Origin: Alentia gelatinosa
Taxonomy: Eukaryota > Annelida > Polychaeta > Phyllodocida > Polynoidae
Reading direction: 5' to 3'
NCBI GenBank assembly: GCA_950022655.1
Contig: OX465584.1
Span: 43,940,723-44,004,722, forward strand
Length of the DNA: 64,000 bases
Shown here: piece after piece, positions 56,678 to 64,000 of the stretch
Position numbering within the stretch: the stretch's first letter is position 1
How the letters are laid out: every line of letters starts with the position of its first letter
Notes under the pieces: generated by a model
Told to the model about the DNA's origin: nothing
Seen by the model: only the letters and a program-made list of their open reading frames with translations
Database searches by the model: none
Translations under genes and position numbers: made by a program

Positions 56678-57496
56678 AAAGGTGGGTACCCACTGCTTCT
56701 GACACACTCCGACAAGGCTTACGACACACTACGACAAAGAAAATCCCTGTCGGAAGGGCTCTGTCGGAGTGTGTCGGAGTGTGTCGTAGAGCCTTGTCGG
56801 AGTGTGTTGTAACGGTTTGGCGGGAAAAGAAAGGTTGCCACGGTACCGACACACTCCGACACAAACGGCTCCCTTGAGGGACTTAATTTATATAGGAAAT
56901 ATACTGAAAAATATGTTTTTCTTCAATTTTCGAAAAGAAAAACGTAGTGAATTGATGTCTTTTATCAATAGTATTAGATATCCGAACAAACATCTATAAT
57001 CATGTATCTCAGACCTGGATTATGATTTTAAAAGTATATGATTATTAAAAATGTTTATCATATCTGTTCCTGAATATGTTCAATGGACCATTCGTAATGC
57101 ATATCCCTATATGACAGAGGATAAAATGTTGTATATATGATATTATAACAGTTTATAAAGGCGCACGTGTGTGTGTGTGTGTGTGTGGGGGGGGGGGGGG
57201 CGGTTCATAGATGTTACATAGTACAGAATGCTTCCGACACACTACGACACAAGCTGGCCTCTACGATTTATCAAACATGTTTAAACTTGTCGGAAGGGCT
57301 ACGACATAGCTACGACACGGGCGCTGTGTCGTAGTCATGTCGGAGTGTGTCGCAGTGTGTCGGAAGCTGTGTCGGAACGGTGTGTCCACTGCTACGACAA
57401 AAACCCAAAACGTTCGATTCTGTGTCGTAACGCTTGACGGAAGGCTTGTCGCAGTGTGTCGTAGTGTGTCGGGAGCTCAGTGGACACCCACCTTTA
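56678..57496. mobile_element. TIR element X1, dense GTCGKAGYGTGTCG repeats
   Basis: TAAAGGTGGGTNNCCACTG at the left matches the inverse at the right end. Each flank of about 150 bases is filled with GTGTCGGAGTGTGTCGTAG-like words in both orientations; the middle is plain AT-rich DNA with a (GT)n and a G run near 57170-57200. Confidence 0.7.
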
Positions 57497-58362
57497 GGCC
57501 CCGCACCCACTAGTTACGACACGCTCCGACAAGCGTTCCGACACACTCCGACACAGAATTTCTCTGTCGTAGCGCAATCGTAGCACTCTTGTCGGAGCGT
57601 GTCGTAGCATGTCGGAGCGTGTCGTAACGGTTTTTGGCGAAAAAAAAGGAAACCACGGCGCCGACACGGGCTACGACACGGGCTATGACAGAATAGGGTT
57701 TTTCTCAATTATTTCGAAAAGGATGAGAGTAACCTATGATTTTTAAAACCTAAATAAGTAGTATTATGCATATACTATATTCTGGTAAAGTTTGGAGAAG
57801 GTGACATGGGTTTTACTGAGTGAAATTCAACTTTTCAGAATTCTTATATTTCCTTTTATCAAATATTTTAAAACTCTTGGGTTACGGAAAGGGTACATCC
57901 TGATTAGTATGTAACCGAAATTTTGGGGAAATTTTCAAAGTATTAACGGAGATATAGAGGAAAATACAAATGCCCATTGACTTACCATTGCTTCCATAGG
58001 CGCCAGTGTTAAATATCGTGAGTCGTGTCGGAACGGTGTCGTAGACGTTGTCGGAAGCCTGCCTCAACTAGTGCAGAACGCTACGATAGCGCTACGACAC
58101 GCTCCGACATGTCGTAGGCCTTCCGACACACTCCGACAATTCCAACATGTTGGAATTGTCCGAAGCGTGTCGGAAGGCCTACGACAAGGCGCCCGTGTCG
58201 GAGCGTGTCGTAAGCCGTGTCGGGGCGTGTCGCAGTCCTTGTCGGAAGCCGGCCTCCACTACTGCGATAATTTAAGCGCTTCCGACACAACGTTCGATTT
58301 TGTGTCGTAAGGGCTATCGGGGCGTGTCGGAAGCGAAATCGTAGTAAGTGGGTGCGGGGCCT
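57496..58362. mobile_element. TIR element X2, abutting X1, same repeat vocabulary
   Basis: Left end AGGCCCCGCACCCACTAGTT, right end GTGGGTGCGGGGCCT. Subterminal regions again consist of ACGACACGCTCCGACA-type words. It shares its border base with X1, so one may have inserted at the edge of the other. Confidence 0.72.
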
Positions 58363-59300
58363 TAGACATATTTTTAGATACTGTCGCATTGTTGAAACTT
58401 GAATGACGCCTTAACACCAATAACAGGGATATATACCGTAGAGACTTGATAATTTGTCACTATATTCACAATCACATGTTGAAATAGTCCATTGGCATTA
58501 GTGTACACACTATCAATATCATAACTTCGTCATGCGGCTGTCCATAAATGACGTTATGCAGTGGAGGTGGGGGGGGGGGGGGGGGGGTGGGGGAGGGGGG
58601 GGGGTCATGACCAAGCATGACAAGGCCAAAGTTTGTATGACAAAACATAACATTAACAAGGTGGGAGAGCCCCCCCCCCCCCTTTCTTTTTAAATAATTT
58701 TTTTTTTAAAAGGCAGTGTATTTGTGAATAGTTTTCTGATGTTTGTTTTAATGTAATATAATCATCTGAATCACCTACCTGTGTTTTCTAATAAATGTAT
58801 GCTTGACAGAGCTGCGAAGGCTAAAATAATACAGGAGAGTGACATAATTCAGGAAGGTAAACTCCGCATACAAGTTACAACATGTTTGTCCGTAGTAGAC
58901 ATGTTGTGTTGTGAGTCCATGACGTCATGTAATAATTGCCTCGTCATAAAATAATAGCCTCGCTGTTGTTAGTGATACTGATAGGACGAGATCTTGTAAA
59001 ATTTCTGACCGACTGCTCCACAGAGCTGACCTCAGTACCGGTATGATGTTTATAGGCCTACCCCACGTGCTTTACCGCAAATTGTAGAACCAGCTTCCAG
59101 TTCCAAAGCGGAACAAATTGTGTGAATGTAATACGTTTTGCAGTGACGGAGGCCCAATAAATAGTAATATTAATAAGAAAACACAGGTTTCGCGCGGCAA
59201 AGATTATTTATGTGATAATCTTAAAAATATATTCGTATTAGTGTCGTATTTAACATGACATAAGTATCAGGCCTTAGGCAGACGGCGTTACTTCAGCTAA
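58363..59300. other. No gene seen; MITE remnant, G/C runs, CRE-like octamer
   Basis: GGCTGTCCATAAATGACGTT at about 58545 is one end of a MITE phrase. G runs near 58567-58603 and a C run near 58670. A TGACGTCA octamer lies at about 58919. No coding support. Confidence 0.45.
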
Positions 59301-59372
59301 TCCTCGATAGTATAGTGGTTAGTATCCCCGCCTGTCACGCGGGAGACCGGGGTTCAATTCCCCGTCGGGGAG
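59301..59372 (+). tRNA. tRNA-Asp (anticodon GTC)
   Basis: 72 bases; acceptor stem TCCTCGA/TCGGGGA with one T-G wobble, A box TAGTATAGTGGTTAGT, anticodon loop CTGTCAC, B box GGTTCAATTCC, discriminator G. A Pol III terminator TTTTT follows at 59379. Intact. Confidence 0.97.
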
Positions 59373-59756
59373 GCAAAGTTTTTCCAGAAATCACTATCGG
59401 CATGGATTTTTTTTTCCTAACATCACTATTATCAGTACCACCCCACCCTCACAGTGGGCATTTCTGCTATAGTTAAAATGTTTATAGCCTTAAAACATTT
59501 AATACTAGTAGGCAACTATATATATAGATCTAGTAATAGGCACTGGAATTTTAAGTAGAATACTAGAAATCTAGGTTCTCTACTCTACTAGAATTAGAAA
59601 TCTAAATCTAGTTTATACCCATGTCACCTTTAAGATGGTATTAAGGATAGATAAAAGTAAATTCCTGACGTTTTTTCAATAGAACAAAAAATTATCCATT
59701 AATTATAACCACTCTTTTCGTATAATTGTAAAAGTGTCGGCCTTCAGGCTATGCTG

Positions 59757-59829
59757 TGCCGAAACCCGGGATCGAACCGGGGACCTTTAGATCTTCAGTC
59801 TAACGCTCTCCCAACTGAGCTATTTCGGC
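59757..59829 (-). tRNA. tRNA-Phe (anticodon GAA)
   Basis: 73 bases on the minus strand; acceptor GCCGAAA/TTTCGGC, A box TAGCTCAGTTGG, anticodon loop CTGAAGA, B box GGTTCGATCCC, discriminator A. A T run follows downstream near 59732. Intact, no intron. Confidence 0.97.
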
Positions 59830-59857
59830 CGACAATTGGGTCGCCTCATTTACTGAA

Positions 59858-60304
59858 CTAGGCCCGAACGAATCGGGGACCTTTAGATCTTCAGTCTAAG
59901 GGGCCCCTCCCACCTACTACGATTAACTCTACGATTAACCCTTTGGCCGCGTCGGCGACAAACTAAAAAATTCGTGGAGGTGTCGCCGACGAACTCCTCA
60001 ATTAGTCAGGTTTTGTCGGCGACGAACTAGCTCCGCGCCGACGCACTACGACAAAAAAAACGTTAATCGTAGAGGCTCTACGATATTCAAACATGTTTGA
60101 ATTTCGTAGAGCGTCGTAGTGCGTCGTTGTGCGTCGAAAAGGTTAATCGCAGAGCGCAGCGGTTTGTCGCCGCAATTAGTCAGCTTTCCATAGTTTGTCG
60201 CCGACAGCAGCGTTTGTCGCCGACGGCTTCGGCGACAAACGCTGCTGTCGCAATCTTAATCGTAGTGCGTCGTAGTAGGTGGGAGGGCCCCCTAACGCTT
60301 TAGA
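59858..60304 (-). pseudogene. Partial tRNA-Phe copy split by a TIR element
   Basis: 59862-59899 repeats the 3' two thirds of the tRNA-Phe gene (GGGGACCTTTAGATCTTCAG in common, on the + strand), including the anticodon region, with changes in the T arm. It is cut at CTAA by the element at 59900-60292; the next bases, CGCTTTAGA, continue the tRNA text briefly. Not functional. Confidence 0.75.
59900..60292. mobile_element. TIR element X3 inside a tRNA-Phe-like fragment, TAA duplication
   Basis: Left GGGGCCCCTCCCACCTACTA and the inverse of the right end (GGGGGCCCTCCCACCTACTA) differ at one base. TAA flanks both sides (59897-59899, 60293-60295). The interior repeats CGGCGACAAAC, TCGTAGTGCGTCG and GTTAATCG words in both orientations. 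Confidence 0.82.
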
Positions 60305-60862
60305 TTTGGGTATGTTGAATTCTTTAGTGTCCAATTGTCGTTTTGTCATAAGTGGCCGTCCATAATTGATGTTACACTCTTTTTAGGGCACTTTTAGGAC
60401 CCCCCCCCCCCCCCCCCCACCTATCACACCGTCAAACATTTCGTACCCCCCCCCCCCCCCCCCCAAAAAAAAAAAAAACCCACCACAAAATAGATAAAAG
60501 AAATTAATGATTATGTCACCCTTTCTGACCACCCCCACCTGTTTTCTTTCTTATGTAAGATAGCATATTATAGTAATAACATCTTTGACGAAGCTATTAT
60601 ACTATGCCATATGTTAGTCTAGAGGGAGATACGGTAGGCCTACTAGGCCTATATGAGACAAAACTCCTGATTTCCTCAATCACTGAAAAGCTATTGATTA
60701 TTTACCATTCTTTACTGTAGCAATTGTCATTTAAGACAAACAAACCATAAGCAGTGGTAAATTAAGCAAAATATCTAGTCTCCTCCCGCCTGCTCTGGTA
60801 CGTGTATTACTACCCAAATCAACATCTTCCTCATTGTGGCACGCCATATCTCCCTCTTCTAT
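60293..60862. other. No gene; poly(C) runs and MITE remnant
   Basis: GGCCGTCCATAATTGATGTT at about 60354 is one MITE end. C runs near 60401 and 60448, the latter followed by about 14 A. Confidence 0.5.
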
Positions 60863-61983
60863 GTATGGCCAGATGTCACGGATAGTCGTCAAATGACCAT
60901 TATTGCTTCTCCAAACAATAAAAAGCTAAATTTGATCGAAATCTAAGACTTTATTGTGTATTCTGGTCGGGCTTAGTAAGATCTTGAAGGGAAACCATAG
61001 TTTTGCCTATGTGGGAACATAAATAAGGGAGCTAGGAGGCCCAAACTACCCAAAAAAAAGGTTTTTTTTACAATAAAATGCAAATACCATTCCTGCAACT
61101 GTCAGCATTAGTGGCAAAAGATAATAATATTGACAATTATCATTCTTAACTGAGACCCCTTAGTCTAAGGAATTTTTGGGGACCATTTAAGCATTTATGG
61201 CCAAGCTAGTATACTCTTTGCATGGCAAAAAGTTCATGTGTAGTTTTAGAGTGGAAACGATTGACTCCCAAAAGAAGGAACCATCCCAATACCTACATAC
61301 AGCACAAATAGGAATAAAATATTTCCTGGTAAGCCTTAACATGTACCTATTTATATATGAAAAAAATACATCTAACTATATTATGATAGCACCAGGAGCC
61401 TATTCACTTGGTTTGTGTAGTTTTTGTGTGGAAACGATTGACTCCCACCCTATGGTGATAGCTAACATGTATGTTATATCTAACTATTGTCCATTTCATA
61501 TTACTACTCCCTAATATCAAGGTAACTTCACATGGTAGCAGCTTTCTTGTACTCCTTCTCTTTACATAATTATTAACAAATATCTGTGAATGTGGAAACG
61601 ATTGACTCCCTGTGGAAACGATTGACCCCCTGGCTGATTTTCCCTTATTGAGGTTCAAAACCAAAAAAAATGAATACCTACTCAAACTAGTCATGGAGTT
61701 TAAAGACAAATTGGACAATTAGCCTTCAAAAATATATTTATTAGTATTATCTCTGTAGTGTAAAGAAAAAGGGAGTCAATCGTTTCCACATAGTAAATGT
61801 ACTACCCAACTTTGGCCCTGTAGTGTATATTTACTATTGGTATTTAACCTACCCTCATACATCCAACATATACACCACCCACTGTACTACTTATACACAA
61901 AAGATTTTGACCATACTCCTAACTTTATTTTTCACCCCTGTCCCTGTCCATTTAACGACGATCCGTGACATCTGGCCGTATAT
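60863..61983. mobile_element. 1.1-kb TIR element with an internal 19-bp motif in five copies
   Basis: The left TIR (around GGCCAGATGTCACGGATAGT, 60867-60896) is inverted at 61949-61979 with few changes. The inside carries GTGGAAACGATTGACTCCC at 61251, 61428, 61592 and 61612 (the last with one change) and its inverse at 61771-61789. Short ORFs there show no domain. Probably a non-autonomous element. Confidence 0.65.
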
Positions 61984-62589
61984 GATAAATCACATTTAGG
62001 TTCAACCTGCCCACAAAATGAACACTATACAAAAGTTGGCAGATGGTGGTATTTGGGGATTTATGCTTGTGCACAATCAACCCCATAACAGACCATTTCC
62101 AACTGACGACTTTTTATAAAAATATATTTCAGCCTACATAAGAGGGTACAAGAAATCAACTTTGCTTAAGCAGTCTTTCTGGTCAATTTTCAATAAAGTG
62201 AGTAATTTTTTACAGCAGGTTCTGTCTTGCGATCAATATATATTTACAAGGTGATTATAAGTCAAAATTGTTTTAACTTGTACCTTTAGGCTTACCTTAA
62301 TCTACAAGTTCGATGAGTGAATCAAATGTGCAATAGTAGAATTTACGCCACACCCCCACCATGGCCACCCCACTCCCATAGGAGGGCATACATTTAGGTC
62401 ATCGTATTCAACTTTCAACAAAATGATAGGATTTTAATTTTCAAGGCAAATTGCCCTGTAGTACATGACCTCAATTTCCCACCAACTGGCGGGATGATTC
62501 CATACTGCATAACATTAGCATATAATTTACAAAGTATGCAATAATTTTTGAATTTATAAATACCACTAGCCGAACTCATTTTGCCAGCT
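61984..62589. other. No gene seen
   Basis: AT-rich spacer between the TIR element and tRNA-Gln. Confidence 0.45.
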
Positions 62590-62661
62590 GGTTCCGTGGT
62601 GTAACGGTTAGCACTCAGGACTCTGAATCCTGCGATCCGAGTTCAAATCTCGGCGGAACCT
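62590..62661 (+). tRNA. tRNA-Gln (anticodon CTG)
   Basis: 72 bases; acceptor GGTTCCG/CGGAACC, A box TGGTGTAACGGTTAGC, anticodon loop CTCTGAA, B box GTTCAAATCTC, discriminator T. TTTT follows at 62673. Intact. Confidence 0.96.
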
Positions 62662-63072
62662 CGAGGATAACCTTTTCACTTCTTTAAATAAAATTTATCC
62701 AATTTATTTATTTATTTAAAAAAAAAGAAGGCAGGCTTGACTTTTCTCTACAGACACTACTTTGTGTAGTGCAAGCACGAGTGTTTCAGTTAAAATTCTT
62801 CGGAAACGTCTTTGAACAAAATACTAACCCTGCTGACATCCGATAGGTGGCTACAAGTCGGCGTCCCTGAATATAGGCCACAGAGGCCTCTCTTCGTGCT
62901 TACTGCCACGAGACCAGATATTTAGTCCACTTCTCAAAATAGACCTAGGCCCTACAACCCCAGAGTTATTTCAAAATACTATAAATCCTGGGCTCTTTTG
63001 TCTGACACTCTGGGTTTCTAAAAAGAAAAAAAAACAGAGGACAGTATGTGTGGTTCGTCGCAGGAGAAATAT
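62662..63072. other. No gene seen
   Basis: A-rich run near 62720. Sequence between the tRNA gene and the hairpin without clear features. Confidence 0.4.
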
Positions 63073-63200
63073 GAAGTTGGACAAAGGTCAGTGTAGAAAT
63101 TACAGAACTGGGGCACTGGGACGCCGAGGAGAAGCATGACTTTACCTCGGCGTCCCAGTGCCCCAGTTCTGTCCTTACTACATTGACCTTTGTTGAACTT
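63073..63200. repeat. Long hairpin with a 28-bp perfect stem
   Basis: 63102-63129 and 63145-63172 are perfect inverse copies around a 15-base loop; pairing continues outward with a few mismatches to about 63073 and 63200. No ORF explains it. Confidence 0.85.
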
Positions 63201-63404
63201 CTGTTTGTACCTAACGTCGCTTACACACGATAAAGGCTTCCGTATTCTTAACATCATTTCATGTGCATGGTTTCTGCTTTCACATAATATAAATCAACCA
63301 GAAAAGCTTGTGCTTAACCGTAAGGGGTTAATAAGTATGAACGACATATCATCAGAGTGTCTTTTAGTATCAGGTTGATATTTTCCTAACCCCCTGCAGC
63401 TCAA

Positions 63405-63496
63405 CCCGTGATAGCTCAGTTGGTAGAGCGGAGGACTGTAGAGGAAAAGCACACCCTGACATCCTTAGGTCACCGGTTCGACTCCGGTTCGCGGGA
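63405..63496 (+). tRNA. tRNA-Tyr (anticodon GTA) with a 19-nt intron
   Basis: Acceptor CCCGTGA/TCGCGGG (one T-G wobble), A box TAGCTCAGTTGG, anticodon GTA, intron 63442-63460 right after position 37, B box GGTTCGACTCC, discriminator A. An intron at this place is the rule for eukaryotic tRNA-Tyr. A run of ten T follows at 63509. Confidence 0.95.
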
Positions 63497-64000
63497 GAAG
63501 CTGAAACCTTTTTTTTTCATACCTTGACTTTCAGCTTCAGAGTAATATTCGATAAATCGAATTATTTTTTTAGTATATTGGGGTGATATTGTACCCCAAA
63601 CAATTGAGCCCCTTCACAAAATGTATGAGGCTTTCGGTTCATATAACTTTATCTTTCAGAAAAAAGCCTTATTTATAATCTAGACTCTAGGAGTCCCTCA
63701 TATTTTATATTTGGTTATTCTTTGTTTAGATAATGACACAAGTGTCATGAATATTCATGCTAGCCTTTATACCACTGCCTATACGTTTACATAAAAAATT
63801 CCTACTTCAGATGTAGTGGTAGATATTTGAAACTGAAGTGGCTTCATCAGTTATTATTATTATTATTATTATAATATTGATATCACTTATCAGGCCTACT
63901 TGTAAATGATTCCTTTAGGTGAAACCTCGTAGTCCTATGATCCAGGTAAAAATATAGAGATATCACTGGAATGCCTATCTACCCCACATCAGTTGTCTAT
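63497..64000. other. No gene seen
   Basis: AT-rich; a short (ATT)n run near 63850. Confidence 0.45.

Noticed and set aside
60097..60303. 68-codon + ORF
   Set aside because: It lies inside TIR element X3 and is built from its short repeats.
61251..61789. CRISPR-like array from the repeated 19-bp motif
   Set aside because: Spacing is irregular, one copy is inverted, and the genome is eukaryotic; it is an internal repeat of a TIR element.

Overview
The window looks like nuclear DNA of a marine invertebrate, most likely a lophotrochozoan such as a mollusc or brachiopod. The evidence is GT-AG introns, eukaryotic tRNA genes with internal promoters (one with an intron), Gypsy LTR retrotransposons, LINEs, and a tRNA-derived SINE whose tail carries a (CAAA)n / GGACGTTAAAC-like end. 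The taxon is inference from repeat style only. Gene density is low and most of the window is layered mobile DNA.

Host genes. The 3' end of a monocarboxylate-transporter-like (SLC16/MFS) gene lies on + at 583-2311 in three exons with matching phases. A 7TM receptor with a single coding exon lies on + at 41932-42909 and lacks the usual class A signatures. A minus-strand single-pass membrane-protein gene was assembled by eye from 55338 down to 45234 (four exons, one of 21 nt, all phases consistent). Weaker orphan exons are a TSP1-like exon (8233-8367, -), a GPCR TM7-like terminal exon (19352-19517, -), a Cys-rich/TM exon (21395-21556, -) and a 90-nt Cys-rich phase 1-1 exon (26838-26927, +). Four tRNA genes (Asp, Phe, Gln, intron-containing Tyr) occupy 59.3-63.5 kb.

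Retroelements. Two diverged, decayed Gypsy elements occupy about 11.2-18.1 kb and 28.8-40.2 kb. Both carry, after the end of pol, a TATA box, a short leader hairpin and a long third ORF that is not envelope-like. Fragments of four LINEs and three SINE copies are present; one SINE sits in a Gypsy LTR with a 9-bp target duplication.

DNA-transposon-like elements. Two families share the end CAGGGCCCTGTTTTTCAGT but have different interiors (five F1 copies or parts plus two F2 copies). Another TIR family begins GGGGGCYGTTTCACTA. Five elements share short terminal phrases followed by dense CGAC/GTCG repeats. One 403-bp element has TGTGA ends and a CCGG duplication. One 1.1-kb element carries a 19-bp motif five times. 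Several are nested in one another or in the Gypsy elements, which gives a relative insertion order. Long poly(C)/poly(G) runs are unusually frequent throughout.
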